DNA of 64,000 bases from Campylobacter concisus (GCF_003048405.1 NZ_PIQS01000001.1:310001-374000), one strand, 5' to 3'; positions 1-7,973 are shown, numbered from the stretch's first letter. The notes: generated from the sequence alone by a model not told the origin. Numbers and translations: made by a program.

Positions 1-24
1 CCGTAAGTAAGGGAATTTCTTTTT

Positions 25-56
25 AAATTTAGCTCACCAAAAAATAAGCTAAATTT
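25..56 (-). terminator. Hairpin downstream of the DUF411 gene
   Basis: A 10-bp inverted repeat (AAATTTAGCT / AGCTAAATTT) around an A-rich loop lies 15 bp past the stop of the leftward DUF411 gene. It fits a rho-independent terminator, possibly bidirectional. Confidence 0.5.
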
Positions 57-70
57 AAAAATTTTTGAAG

Positions 71-520
71 TTATCTTAGTTTTTTTGTGCCAATATAAGT
101 GGCAAAAATTTCTTGTGAGCCATCTTTTTTAAATAAAATAACATCGTATTGCTCGGCTTTACTGCCTTGTTCCATGCCTTGACTCTCCATCGGCATGCCA
201 GGTACTGCGATACCAACTACATCTTTTGGCTTAAGCTCTAGTAGGCGCTTTACCTCATCGGCTGGAACATGACCTTCTATGATATATCCATCGATGATTG
301 CTGTATGGCAGCTTGAAAGCTCTAGCGGCACGTTAAATTCTTTCTTAACTTTAGCTATATCATCTACTTTTATGACCTCTTCGCTAAATCCAGCCTTCTG
401 CATCGCCTCACCCCAGCTAGTACAACATCCACAAGTTGGGCTTTTATAGACCTTCATATCAGCCGCGAACGCAAGTGTTGCAAAAAAGCCAAGGGCCAAA
501 AATACTAATTTCTTCATCAT
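71..520 (-). CDS. DUF411 periplasmic metal-binding protein
   Basis: This is a 149-aa protein with a Sec signal peptide ending near AFA-AD (about residue 20). It then has a thioredoxin-like start with the cysteine cluster TCGCC (about 29-33), as in DUF411 proteins found with copper-handling genes. The family is inferred to bind or move copper or another soft metal in the periplasm; the exact role is unproven. It is monocistronic, has a terminator-like hairpin behind it, and diverges from the SbmA-like gene across about 105 bp. The start at MMKK gives a normal signal peptide. Confidence 0.8.
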   Translation of the reverse strand: MMKKLVFLALGFFATLAFAADMKVYKSPTCGCCTSWGEAMQKAGFSEEVIKVDDIAKVKKEFNVPLELSSCHTAIIDGYIIEGHVPADEVKRLLELKPKDVVGIAVPGMPMESQGMEQGSKAEQYDVILFKKDGSQEIFATYIGTKKLR

Positions 521-625
521 TTTCCTTTACGTAAAATTTGCAAAATGATATAGCTCACATTTAAATTTTATATAAATGCTTAATATTGCTTGCTATAATT
601 CGCCAAAATTTACAAAAGGCACTTT

Positions 626-1594
626 ATGTTTTCATCATTTTTTAAAGATAAAAAATGGGCACTCTGGGCTTATGGCGGAGCGATATTTATCATCTTGCTT
701 CTTGTTTATCAAACGCACCTAAATGTCCGTATAAACGAGTGGTATAAAAATTTCTACGACATCGTACAAAACTCAAAGGATCATAATGTAAGTGAGTTTT
801 GGCGAGAAATTTTTAACTTTATAAAAATCGCTATGCCTTACGTCGTGACTTACACTGTGATCTCGTTTTTTGCTAGCCACTGGGTCTTTCGCTGGAGAGA
901 GGCGATGACATTTAGATATCTAAAATTTTGGCAAAACTGTAAGAGCGATATCGAGGGTAGCTCACAGCGTATTCAAGAGGATGTTTACCGCTTTGCAAAG
1001 ATAATGGAAAGTCTTGGCGTGCAGGTTTTAAGGGCGATCATGACGCTAATTGCCTTTATACCAGTGCTTTGGGAGCTAAGTAAGAGCGTGAGCTTGCCTT
1101 ACATCAAAGATATCGAAGGCTCGCTTGTTTATATCGCTTTAATAATTAGCATCGGTGGCTTAATTATTTCGTGGTTTGTTGGTATTAAACTCCCACATAT
1201 CGAGTATAATAACCAAAAAGCAGAAGCTGCATTTAGAAAAGAGCTGGTTTACGGCGAGGATGATAAGTCTAAATTTTGCCAGCCAAACGTCATGCTAGAG
1301 CTGTTTACGGGCGTAAAGTTAAATTATTACAAACTATTTTTGCACTATGGCTACTTTAACCTTTGGCTCATCTCTTTTTCACAAATTCTTGTCATCGTGC
1401 CTTACATCATCATGGGCAATGGCCTATTTAGCGGCGTTATAACGCTTGGTGTGCTTATACAAGCTAGCAATGCCTTCTCGCAGGTCAGAGAGAGTTTTAG
1501 CGTCTTTATCGATAACTGGACGACAATAACAGAGCTAAGGTCTGTAAATAAGCGTTTGAGAGAATTTGAGAGAAATATAAACTATAAGGCGTAA
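626..1594 (+). CDS. SbmA/BacA-like peptide transporter family protein
   Basis: This 322-aa polytopic membrane protein begins with a short cytosolic stretch and a first membrane span at about 13-32. Further spans lie near 64-85, 137-155, 180-200 and 255-280. The segment LNVRINEWYKNFYDIVQ and the later FRWREAMTFRYL block are typical of the SbmA/BacA family of proton-driven importers of peptide antibiotics. E. coli SbmA is longer (about 400 aa), so this is a short family member. A TATAAT box lies about 30 bp upstream of the ATG. The substrate cannot be told from sequence. Confidence 0.8.
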   Translation: MFSSFFKDKKWALWAYGGAIFIILLLVYQTHLNVRINEWYKNFYDIVQNSKDHNVSEFWREIFNFIKIAMPYVVTYTVISFFASHWVFRWREAMTFRYLKFWQNCKSDIEGSSQRIQEDVYRFAKIMESLGVQVLRAIMTLIAFIPVLWELSKSVSLPYIKDIEGSLVYIALIISIGGLIISWFVGIKLPHIEYNNQKAEAAFRKELVYGEDDKSKFCQPNVMLELFTGVKLNYYKLFLHYGYFNLWLISFSQILVIVPYIIMGNGLFSGVITLGVLIQASNAFSQVRESFSVFIDNWTTITELRSVNKRLREFERNINYKA

Positions 1595-1906
1595 GGGTTA
1601 AATTTAAGATATAGCGTCTAAATTTTGATTTATGCGGTCATAAACCAAGCAGCACACTGAATACACTTTGTCATCAGGTAAGTATCAGGCAAATTTTAAA
1701 ATTAGAGCTGGCATATCACGGCTCTAAATTTAGTGGCAAGTAGCTACGAGACCTAAATTTAGCAGTCTGCTAAGGCGAGTGAATGAGATTTTAAAATTTG
1801 CAAAAAAGTAAATTACTATTTTTGATATCACAAAATTTAAATTTATCCATTCGTTTAACAATGCATATCTAACTCAGGCTATAATTTTAGTCCAAAAAGG
1901 ATAAAA
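1595..1906. other. 312-bp intergenic region with hairpin at 1702-1727
   Basis: No credible ORF is seen. A 7-bp stem (TTAGAGC / GCTCTAA) at 1702-1727 could terminate transcription from the SbmA-like gene. The sequence GGCTATAATTTTAG near 1880-1893 resembles a sigma-70 -10 box for the downstream protease gene. Short AAATTTAG words recur but form no clear array. Confidence 0.45.
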
Positions 1907-2761
1907 ATGAAAAAATTTCTACTTACATTGTTAGCGACTAGTTTGCTCTTTACTGGCTGCTCAAGCGTTACAAAAGCAGGCGTTGTTGGTGCTGATCGTA
2001 AGCAATTTATGCTAGTCTCATCAGAAGCTATGGAGCAAAGCTCAGCCCAAGCCTACGTCAAGACGCTAACAGCTGCTAGAAGTAAAGGCGAGCTAAATGT
2101 TGATCCTATCCTTACAAAAAGAGTTCAAGATATCGCCAAAAGGCTCATCGCCCAAACTGGCGTTTTTAGGGATGACGCTCTAAAATGGAAGTGGCAAGTA
2201 AATGTCATTAATGAAGATACGCTAAATGCTTGGTGTATGCCAGGGGGAAGGATAGTCGTTTATAGTGGCATCATAAAAAGGCTAAATTTAACAGATGCGC
2301 AGCTAGCTGCGGTCATGGGACACGAGATCGCACACGCCCTTAGGGAGCACAGCAGAGAGCAAGCAAGTGCTGATCAGATGAAAAGCATAGGTATCTTTGC
2401 AATAGCCACAGCTACTGGCCTTGGCGATCTTGGAGCTAATGCTCTAAATTTAGCTAGCGAATACACCATATCTCTGCCGTTTTCTCGCTCGCATGAAACC
2501 GAGGCTGATCACATCGGTACTGAGCTAATGGCAAGAGCCGGATATGATCCAAAAGAAGCGGTCGAAGTCTGGGTAAAAATGAGCAAGATGAGTGGCGGAA
2601 AAGTACCTGAAATTTTAAGCACTCACCCATCAAACGAGAGTAGGATAAAAGATCTAAAAGAGATTGCAGCAAAGCTTGAGCTAGTCTATCAAGCTGCCAA
2701 AAAGGCTAGGCTTCAAAAAAATTTGAGCGGTCTTGAAATGGTTGCTCAAATTTATAACTAG
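1907..2761 (+). CDS. M48 family metalloprotease lipoprotein
   Basis: This is a 284-aa lipoprotein with a signal peptide and lipobox LFTGC (Cys18). The zinc protease signature HEIAH sits at residues 139-143, and a third-ligand block HETEAD at about 196-201. This is the Oma1/LoiP-type M48 family, inferred to degrade misfolded or damaged envelope proteins from a membrane anchor. An AAAAGGATAAAA ribosome-binding site precedes the ATG. It is followed directly by a decayed acetyltransferase gene. Confidence 0.9.
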   Translation: MKKFLLTLLATSLLFTGCSSVTKAGVVGADRKQFMLVSSEAMEQSSAQAYVKTLTAARSKGELNVDPILTKRVQDIAKRLIAQTGVFRDDALKWKWQVNVINEDTLNAWCMPGGRIVVYSGIIKRLNLTDAQLAAVMGHEIAHALREHSREQASADQMKSIGIFAIATATGLGDLGANALNLASEYTISLPFSRSHETEADHIGTELMARAGYDPKEAVEVWVKMSKMSGGKVPEILSTHPSNESRIKDLKEIAAKLELVYQAAKKARLQKNLSGLEMVAQIYN

Positions 2762-2774
2762 TACATTTTAAAAA

Positions 2775-3204
2775 ACTACGACCGCTGATATGCAGCCAGT
2801 TAGCACAAAGGAGCGAGAGCCTTGGCTTAAAGCCCATAACAACTTTCGCTCAATCTTTGTCTATAAAAAAATTGTGAAATTTTAGGCTGGTGTTTTGCTT
2901 AGTAATTTTAATCCTAAAATAACTTACAAAATAAGTGTATAAATAAGCATCTATGTAGCCAAAAAGGCTCTTAGCATGGGCATTGACAAGCAACTTTTAG
3001 CCCACAGCCTAAATGAAGCTAGAGAGCTAAATCTAAAAAATTATTGCTCTAATATTTAGTGAAAATGAAGCAACTCTTAGACTATTTTTAAAATTTAGCT
3101 TTGAAAAATGGGGTGAACTGCCCAGCATTTGTCTGATGGATAATGAGTACAAAAATATCGTTATCTTGGGGCTAAACTTTAAAAGCAAACCATTAAGTAA
3201 ATAA
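2775..3204 (+). pseudogene. Decayed GNAT (phosphinothricin-type) N-acetyltransferase
   Basis: Translation from 2775 gives recognisable GNAT sequence: TTADMQPVSTKEREPW, then NFNPKITYKISV, then ISIYVAKKALSMGIDKQLL, the acetyl-CoA loop region. It is broken by two in-frame TAG/TAA stops. Near 3045 the frame changes, and IALIFSENEATLRLF followed by FEKWGELPSICLMDNE completes the C-terminus to TAA at 3202-3204. The N-terminal quarter is missing. The order and motifs match phosphinothricin/amino-acid acetyltransferases. The gene is clearly dead and lies between the protease gene and the tRNA-Ser att site. Confidence 0.8.
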
Positions 3205-3226
3205 AGATATAATTCTACTTCTTCAT

Positions 3227-3314
3227 GGGTAGATGTCCGAGCGGTTTAAGGAGCACGCCTGGAACGCGTGTGTGGGGCAACTCACCGAGAGTTCGAATCT
3301 CTCTCTACCCGCCA
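3227..3314 (+). tRNA. tRNA-Ser(GGA)
   Basis: The acceptor strands GGGTAGA and TCTACCC pair, followed by discriminator G and an encoded CCA (3312-3314). The anticodon stem CACGC/GCGTG encloses loop CTGGAAC with anticodon GGA at 3261-3263. A long class II variable arm is present, and the T-loop reads TTCGAATC. The 3' end serves as the prophage attachment site and the tRNA remains intact after integration. Confidence 0.95.
3301..3314 (+). repeat. attL core (tRNA-Ser 3' end)
   Basis: The 14-bp sequence CTCTCTACCCGCCA is identical to 38854-38867. Similarity extends upstream to about 22 bp with two mismatches. Confidence 0.9.
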
Positions 3315-3445
3315 CTACTTACAAATAATCACAAACTTTTATCAACTTTTGCAAACATTGAGCCGCGATTTTAACTTTATTTTAAAGCCTTTATCCATAA
3401 AATTGCAAACTATTACAAACAATAGCAAACTATTATTATCACAAC

Positions 3446-3514
3446 TTTTTAGCTGACTTTTGGCTGATTACATCCAAAAAAGTAGCTAAAAATATAAAAA
3501 TAGTCAGCCAAAAA
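3446..3514. promoter_or_regulatory. Probable integrase arm-type binding sites (left)
   Basis: Copies of a TTTTNGCTGACT-like word occur here: TTTTTAGCTGACTT at 3446-3459, a related TTTTGGCTGATTA overlapping it, and the reverse orientation AGTCAGCCAAAAA at 3502-3514. Matching words lie beside attR. The placement between att core and int fits arm-type sites for a P4-like recombinase, and the last copy overlaps the int promoter/leader region. Confidence 0.5.
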
Positions 3515-3523
3515 GGATTATAA

Positions 3524-4714
3524 ATGCCTAAACTATCACGCCAACTCACGATCACGCAGTTTAAAAATTTAAAAGCCAAAGAGAAGCCATATTTTGTCAG
3601 TGACGGCGATAACCTACTGATTAAGATAATGCCAAACGGTACAAAATTTTTTATATATGAGTTTCGAGAAAATAGCAAGCGCCACCGCCTAACACTGGGC
3701 AAATATGATGGAATAAGCCTAAGTGAGGCAAGGGATAAAAGAAACGAGCTAAGATTAAAACTCAATCAAGGCGAGAGCCTAACGCAAACAGCAGAAAAAA
3801 CAAAATTTAAAGTAGTATTTGAAGCGTGGTATAAAACAAAGGGGAAATTGAGTGAAAAACAGCAGTTTTGGATGAAAAGGCGGTTTGAAACGTTATTATT
3901 GCCAAAACTTGGCGAAATGGATATAAAAGAGATAAGCAGAAGAGACATAATATTCGCCATTAGCCCACTACTAGAGGATGAAAAACTAGAAACAGCCGAT
4001 AGAGTGCTAAGTATATTAAACGGCTTTTTAAAATATGCTCTATTGCACGAGTATGTTGATCACAACATAATAGCGGATATTGACAAAAAGGCACTACTAG
4101 GGCGTAGAGAAGTTAGGCATTTTGCCTACCTAAAAAACGATGATGAGATAAGAGCCGTATTAATGGCGATAAGAGATTATTTTGGAGATATAAGAGTAAA
4201 AACGTGTGCGATATTTCAACTATACACCGCAGTAAGAGGACAAAATGCCAGAAATGCCAAATGGTCGCAGATAGATTTTGAAAATTGCGTTTGGCATATC
4301 CCAGCAAGTGAGATGAAAACGGCAAAGCCTCACGAAGTGTTTTTAAGTAAAAGTGTAATCAACCTATTAAAAACATATCGTGAGCGCTTGCCTTTAAAAA
4401 GTGAGTTAATTTTTCCGTCCATAAAATCAAACGTTGCTCCACTAAGTGACAATACTATCCGCATAATGCTTAGAAATTTGGGCTTTAACAAAGATATGGT
4501 AACGCCACACGGTTTTAGGGCTACATTTAGCACGATCGCCAACGAAAACATAGATAAGCACGGCTGCAATAGTGATGTTATCGAGCTTTGCCTCGCTCAC
4601 GTTGAAAGTAACAAAGTTAAAGAGGCTTACAACCACGCTAAAAACCTAAAAGCAAGGGCTAGGCTCATGCAGTGGTGGAGCGATTATTTAGATAGTTTGG
4701 GTGGCTTTGCCTGA
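3524..4714 (+). CDS. int: P4-type tyrosine-recombinase integrase
   Basis: This 396-aa protein has the P4-integrase layout: an N-terminal DUF4102-like domain (about 15-85, ending LTLGKYDGISLSEARDKR), a core-binding domain (about 95-175) and a catalytic domain (about 200-385). Catalytic residues can be followed as Arg238 (AVRGQ), His329-x-x-Arg332 (PHGFR), His359 (LAHVES) and nucleophile Tyr369 (EAYNHA). It inserts and excises the element at the adjacent tRNA-Ser. An AAAAGGATTATAA ribosome site precedes the ATG. Its 3' end overlaps the convergent excisionase-like gene by 27 bp. Confidence 0.95.
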   Translation: MPKLSRQLTITQFKNLKAKEKPYFVSDGDNLLIKIMPNGTKFFIYEFRENSKRHRLTLGKYDGISLSEARDKRNELRLKLNQGESLTQTAEKTKFKVVFEAWYKTKGKLSEKQQFWMKRRFETLLLPKLGEMDIKEISRRDIIFAISPLLEDEKLETADRVLSILNGFLKYALLHEYVDHNIIADIDKKALLGRREVRHFAYLKNDDEIRAVLMAIRDYFGDIRVKTCAIFQLYTAVRGQNARNAKWSQIDFENCVWHIPASEMKTAKPHEVFLSKSVINLLKTYRERLPLKSELIFPSIKSNVAPLSDNTIRIMLRNLGFNKDMVTPHGFRATFSTIANENIDKHGCNSDVIELCLAHVESNKVKEAYNHAKNLKARARLMQWWSDYLDSLGGFA

Positions 4715-4873
4715 TTTGTAGGCAGAAATAGAGTTTTGAGAATAATAAATTATCTTAGAGTTGATCTTGCTTGCTGTGATCTTGCCTGCTAGCACCAATC
4801 GCCTTAGGCTGATAGGCGATGTTAGCCCTAGCTCCTTTAAGGCTTCATCACGAGTAATAAATTTATCGCTCAT
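4688..4873 (-). CDS. AlpA/excisionase-like DNA-binding protein
   Basis: This 61-aa protein has a predicted winged helix-turn-helix: TRDEALKELGLTSPISLRRLVLAGKI, then a short wing ending in YYSQNSISAYKSG. This is the usual size and shape of MerR/AlpA-type excisionases. It is the last gene of the leftward early operon and runs convergently into int, the classical position for a directionality factor. The AAAGGATAAAAA ribosome site is shared by other genes of this operon. Confidence 0.65.
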   Translation of the reverse strand: MSDKFITRDEALKELGLTSPISLRRLVLAGKITASKINSKIIYYSQNSISAYKSGKATQTI

Positions 4874-4900
4874 TTTTTATCCTTTAAATTTCGCGGTAAT

Positions 4901-5317
4901 CTAAACATCTTTATTGAACCTCCTTTTTTCTCGAGCAAAATATGCGCCTAAGCCTGCGTTTTTTAATTCTGGCGCCTTTAAAATTTCAAAGAGTTTTTCT
5001 AAGATTTCATCTACTTCTAGATCGGGAACATCCAAATCTATTTCAAATACAAGCCCTGTCTCCTCAGGCTTGAAGCGGCATCGGCTGCCTCTAAAAGAAC
5101 GGCACACAATATAGATCTCAAACTCCCAATTAAAGCTGATGCTGCAAGATACGCGCGCATTTTTTGTTTGTATTTTGCTTATCCTGTCCCCCAAGAGGCT
5201 TAATTTTGCCAGCACCTCTCTTAAGTCACTAAGACACATAAAACTCTCCTTAAATAGTTTATTTTCCCCATATCCTAATCCACATATTTCCTCTACGGAA
5301 ACACCTTTTGCATTCAT
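4901..5317 (-). CDS. Hypothetical phage early protein
   Basis: This 138-aa soluble protein has no family I recognise. It has an N-terminal helical region and a central beta-rich stretch (ISFNWEFEIYIVCRSFRG), followed by an acidic helix (VPDLEVDEILEKLFEILK). Its ATG overlaps the stop of the upstream 60-aa gene by an ATGA junction, so the two are translationally coupled. A good AAAGGATAAAAG ribosome site supports the MNAKG start; MCLSDL at residue 27 is an alternative. Confidence 0.6.
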   Translation of the reverse strand: MNAKGVSVEEICGLGYGENKLFKESFMCLSDLREVLAKLSLLGDRISKIQTKNARVSCSISFNWEFEIYIVCRSFRGSRCRFKPEETGLVFEIDLDVPDLEVDEILEKLFEILKAPELKNAGLGAYFAREKRRFNKDV

Positions 5318-5496
5318 CTTTTATCCTTTATATAATCTTTCAAATCTCGCAGAGCGTGCCGTAAAAAACGGACGTCACATTTAAAGAGCAAACCTTGTAT
5401 TTGCTCAACTAATTTAGATTTTTCATTGTGTGCCTCGCAAAACGCCTCTAGGCTTGCAAGGGCTGTTAGGTGTTTTTCTTTTTCTGGGCTACTCAT
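5314..5496 (-). CDS. Small helical hypothetical protein
   Basis: This 60-aa highly charged, mostly helical protein (HLTALASLEAFCEAHNEKSKLVEQ) matches no family I can name. It is coupled to the downstream gene through an ATGA overlap and preceded by an AAAGGATAATC ribosome site. It is part of the compact leftward early operon. Confidence 0.55.
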   Translation of the reverse strand: MSSPEKEKHLTALASLEAFCEAHNEKSKLVEQIQGLLFKCDVRFLRHALRDLKDYIKDKR

Positions 5497-5554
5497 TGAT
5501 TATCCTTTATAGCTTTTTCATAAGTTGTTTCAAAAATATTAGGCTTGCAAAAAA

Positions 5555-5758
5555 TTAAGCTTTCTTTGCCTTAACTTTTATGACACCTTTTATTACACAC
5601 AACTCTTTATCTTCATTTATATCTTTTAGACATTCTGCGCATAAATGGTCGTATTCGTTAATTCCAGTATATTCTTTAACTTCTTCACTAAATTCATATA
5701 CCTTAACGTCGTCATCGCTTTGTGCGCCGCAGCTATCACATACGTATATAATACTCAT
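5555..5758 (-). CDS. Small four-cysteine protein, probable zinc-binding
   Basis: This 67-aa protein starts at MSIIYVCDSCG. The cysteine pairs CDSC (about residues 7-10) and CAEC (about 43-46) suggest a zinc ribbon or treble-clef fold. The longer open frame upstream is rejected because the ATG at 5758 overlaps the stop of the YopX gene (ATGA) and follows an AAAGGACACAAA ribosome site. Function is unknown; such small zinc proteins are common in phage early operons. Confidence 0.6.
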   Translation of the reverse strand: MSIIYVCDSCGAQSDDDVKVYEFSEEVKEYTGINEYDHLCAECLKDINEDKELCVIKGVIKVKAKKA

Positions 5759-6132
5759 TTTGTGTCCTTTAAAATTTCTGGATTTTCGTAAATATTGCCT
5801 ACTACCACACAATCACTAGCTAAATTATTGTCTAGTTCTTCAGGCATAGCATTGGAGAAAGCTACATCAAAACCTGCTCGTAAGTTAGACCAGATTACTT
5901 CTCCTAAGCTTCCATTAGAGAACCGGGGAATATATCCATCATAAATCTCCACGCCGTTTTTGTCTTTTAGTCCAGTATATTGCATAAGCTCGACATCTCT
6001 TATTGGGGCTTCTATTTCGCCAAAACTACCAAAGCCCGCTAAAATGACGTATCCGCCTGAAAAACTTATCTCAAAGACCTCTCTCAAGATTTTCTTTTCC
6101 TTGTGCCACGCCATAAATTTAATCTCTCTCAT
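5755..6132 (-). CDS. YopX-domain phage protein
   Basis: This 125-aa protein carries the YopX signature: start MREIKFMAWHKEKK, the block MQYTGLKDKNGVEIYDGYI (about 60-78), and the C-terminal VVVGNIYENPEIL. YopX proteins are widespread in phage early regions and have no settled function. The start overlaps the upstream gene by 4 bp, and the stop overlaps the downstream zinc protein. Confidence 0.85.
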   Translation of the reverse strand: MREIKFMAWHKEKKILREVFEISFSGGYVILAGFGSFGEIEAPIRDVELMQYTGLKDKNGVEIYDGYIPRFSNGSLGEVIWSNLRAGFDVAFSNAMPEELDNNLASDCVVVGNIYENPEILKDTK

Positions 6133-6371
6133 TTACTATCCTTTAATTTTTTGTATGCTTCAAGTAGCCTTTCTCGCTCGTCTTGTTTGAGGCAAAAGTA
6201 ATCGTAAGGCGAAAAATTTATCCAAGTTGGCGGTATGTCAAATTTTAAAAGTAATTTATTGAGACGTTGCAGATTTTTGTAGTCGTCTTTTTCAACTTTC
6301 CAATTGTGGCTCAAAAACCACTCTAAAAGCTCCATTAGTTTTTCTTTGTCTGTTTTTTGCCAAAACACCAT
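6129..6371 (-). CDS. Hypothetical phage early protein
   Basis: This is a protein of about 80 aa rich in Lys, Leu and aromatics (WFLSHNWKVEKDDYKNLQRLNKLL, then PPTWINFSPYDYF). No family is recognised. The frame opens at a TTG at 6383, but the ATG at 6371 or GTG at 6368 sits at better distance from the AAAGGA site. The stop overlaps the YopX start, so it belongs to the same operon. Confidence 0.55.
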   Translation of the reverse strand: MVFWQKTDKEKLMELLEWFLSHNWKVEKDDYKNLQRLNKLLLKFDIPPTWINFSPYDYFCLKQDERERLLEAYKKLKDSK

Positions 6372-6379
6372 CAATCCTT

Positions 6380-6541
6380 TCAAATATTCTCAATATAAAA
6401 ATAAGCCAGCGTTTGGCTATCCTCTGCCTCTTTGCGGTATTTTGTGTCGCAGCTTTTGTTTGAGATATACGCTATTTTTTCTTTATTCGCCGCATAAAAA
6501 TAAGCCAGTATCGGAGCCAGTCTTTGCCCTTTGCTCGATGC
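6380..6541 (-). pseudogene. Coding-like fragment without a start codon
   Basis: A 53-codon open frame reads as plausible protein (LAYFYAANKEKIAYISNKS, ending DSQTLAYFYIENI) and ends right before the ribosome site of the next gene, as operon genes do. It has no ATG, GTG or TTG and is preceded in frame by a TAA. The LAYFY-encoding word ATAAAAATAAGCCAG (plus-strand sense) occurs at both its ends, hinting at a small duplication or deletion. It is probably the 3' remnant of an early gene. Confidence 0.3.
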
Positions 6542-6576
6542 TTAGCTTTCTAGCATAAGCTTGGGGTATGATACCA

Positions 6577-6924
6577 CTAGACAGAATAATCGATCTCAAA
6601 AACCACCCATTTGCCATCTTTGCGCTCATGGGCGATATGCCCGTAATAGCTTCCCTCGCACATCCCGCCTCTTTGCCACACCAAGCAATCGTCTTGGCGC
6701 TCAAAAAGATACTCTTCGCCGAGCAAATCGCAGATATAAAATTCCTTGCCGTCTTTTTCAGTCTTCTCAAATTTTGCTAACCCATAATAAATAGCTTCCT
6801 CTCTATCTATCATATCCATCAAATCATCGATAGAGTATTCGCTCATACCACAATGACTTTTGAGTAGATCGCTAAAATTCTTTCTCGTTTTTCGTCTAAT
6901 TTTTTCAGATATTCCAAAAAACAT
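6577..6924 (-). CDS. Hypothetical phage early protein
   Basis: This 115-aa protein has a basic N-terminus (KIRRKTRKNFSDLLKSH), an acidic helix (SIDDLMDMIDREEAIYYG) and a beta-rich C-terminal half (EFYICDLLGEEYLFERQDDCLVWQ, then WVVFEIDYS). I recognise no family. Its ATG overlaps the methyltransferase stop (TAATG) and follows GAAAGGGAAAT. Confidence 0.55.
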   Translation of the reverse strand: MFFGISEKIRRKTRKNFSDLLKSHCGMSEYSIDDLMDMIDREEAIYYGLAKFEKTEKDGKEFYICDLLGEEYLFERQDDCLVWQRGGMCEGSYYGHIAHERKDGKWVVFEIDYSV

Positions 6925-7490
6925 TATTTCCCTTTCCTCACTACGTCGCTATCGTTGTCTATCCAGTGTATGGTCGGCGCGCTTTTGTGTCTAGTATCGA
7001 AAATATACCAAGCATACACCATCATGCCTGTATCGTATTTGCCGTCACTTCTAATCTCGCGAGATAACAAAGGGTAGCGCACAAATATGTAGATTTTTTC
7101 TAAAATCTCACGCGAATAAATCTCGTCTAGCCGCTCTTTGCCGTGCAGATAGTTTAGCGGCAGTAAAAAAGCAAATCTGGGCGCGACTTCGCAGGCTTTT
7201 AAAATGAATTCTTTGGCTAGACTAAACGGCGGGTTTGTGATAATCGCATCAAATTTACGAGTTTCAGTTAAAAAGTCTTTGCCATTTAGTAGCAAATCGT
7301 AAGCTGTGACGTCATCATAGCCAGCCTCTTTTAAAATCGCCGTTATCGCGCCAGCCCCGCAAGCAGGCTCTAGTATGCGCCCCTTAAATTTCTCAACTTC
7401 TAAAAGCCGCCGCGTGATGTTATACGGCGTCTGGTAGAAGTCGCTTTTTGATCGGCGCTTGTTTGTGTTGCCACTAAAATTTTTGCCCAT
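6924..7490 (-). CDS. Phage N6-adenine DNA methyltransferase
   Basis: This 188-aa protein has the SAM-binding motif EPACGAG at 41-47 and the N6-adenine catalytic motif NPPF at 86-89. It is close to a minimal methyltransferase fold, and the target-recognition part is small. The start MGKNFSGNTNKRRSKSDFYQTP is typical of phage adenine methyltransferases with a DFYQTP block. It is inferred to modify phage DNA against host restriction or to regulate early functions. It lies 9 bp downstream of the true ssb stop. Confidence 0.85.
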   Translation of the reverse strand: MGKNFSGNTNKRRSKSDFYQTPYNITRRLLEVEKFKGRILEPACGAGAITAILKEAGYDDVTAYDLLLNGKDFLTETRKFDAIITNPPFSLAKEFILKACEVAPRFAFLLPLNYLHGKERLDEIYSREILEKIYIFVRYPLLSREIRSDGKYDTGMMVYAWYIFDTRHKSAPTIHWIDNDSDVVRKGK

Positions 7491-7499
7491 TTTTAGCCC

Positions 7500-7646
7500 C
7501 TAAAACGGTATCGTTTCGTCGTTGTCGTATTTGCCGGCATCAATGTCTATTTCGTAGTCATCGGCAGGCGGTTTTTGCTGTTGCGGTTTCTTAGGCGCTA
7601 CTTGCTGCGAGTGCGAATAGCCACCCTGCTGATAGCCTTGATTGTT
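7500..7646 (-). other. Detached C-terminal tail of SSB after in-frame TAA
   Basis: In the same frame as ssb, directly after the TAA at 7647-7649, 48 codons encode a Gln/Pro-rich linker (NNQGYQQGGYSHSQQ) and the tail DNDETIPF, ending at TAG 7500-7502. This is the conserved acidic SSB C-terminal tip. A single TAA therefore separates the OB fold from its tail; restoring one sense codon gives a full-length SSB. Confidence 0.85.
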
Positions 7647-7973
7647 TTATTTTGCGTCGCCTAGCATTTCCATTACTTCCACAGCGACACTATGCTTACT
7701 TCTGTTTTGCCCGTTGCTATCCTGCCATTGGTCGAATTTTAATCGACCCTCGACTAAAAGCTTACTTCCCTTTTGTAGGTATTGGTTACTTACTTCCGCT
7801 TGTTTCCCGAAAAACGTTATATCGATAAAGCACGTTTCTTCGCGCTTCTCGCCGTTTAGCGTGTATTTTCGGGTTACGGCTATGCCAGAGCTACCTATCG
7901 CCGCGCCGCCTTGAGTGTATCTAAGCTCAATATCGCGCGTGAGATGCCCCACTAAAATTACTTTGTTAAACAT
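7647..7973 (-). CDS. ssb: Single-stranded DNA-binding protein, truncated before its tail
   Basis: The protein is the OB-fold domain of SSB: MFNKVILVGHLTRDIELRY, then CFIDITFFGKQAEVSNQYLQKG and LVEGRLKFDQWQD. The ATG at 7973 is chosen over the upstream one at 8009 because it starts at the conserved MFNKVILVG after a GGGGG site and reduces overlap with the membrane gene to 8 bp. It stops at a TAA (7647-7649) after GDAK, while the linker and acidic tip DDxxIPF-type tail continue in frame behind it. Without that tip SSB still binds DNA but cannot recruit partners. The gene sits in the early operon with recT and recE. Confidence 0.85.
   Translation of the reverse strand: MFNKVILVGHLTRDIELRYTQGGAAIGSSGIAVTRKYTLNGEKREETCFIDITFFGKQAEVSNQYLQKGSKLLVEGRLKFDQWQDSNGQNRSKHSVAVEVMEMLGDAK

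Noticed and set aside
2454..2672. Minus-strand ORF inside the M48 protease gene
   Set aside because: Antisense shadow of a well-supported zinc protease; no ribosome site or family.
3320..3440. ACAAACT-type words between attL and int, considered as iterons
   Set aside because: Irregular spacing and AT-rich background; only the GCTGACT arm-type words have matching copies at attR.
3268..3456. 62-codon ORF running out of the tRNA-Ser gene
   Set aside because: Its first codons are the tRNA itself, and the rest is the repeat-rich int leader with no ribosome site.
6483..6770. 95-codon minus-strand ORF
   Set aside because: Mostly an off-frame reading of the 6577-6924 gene; Arg/Ala-rich composition unlike the neighbours.
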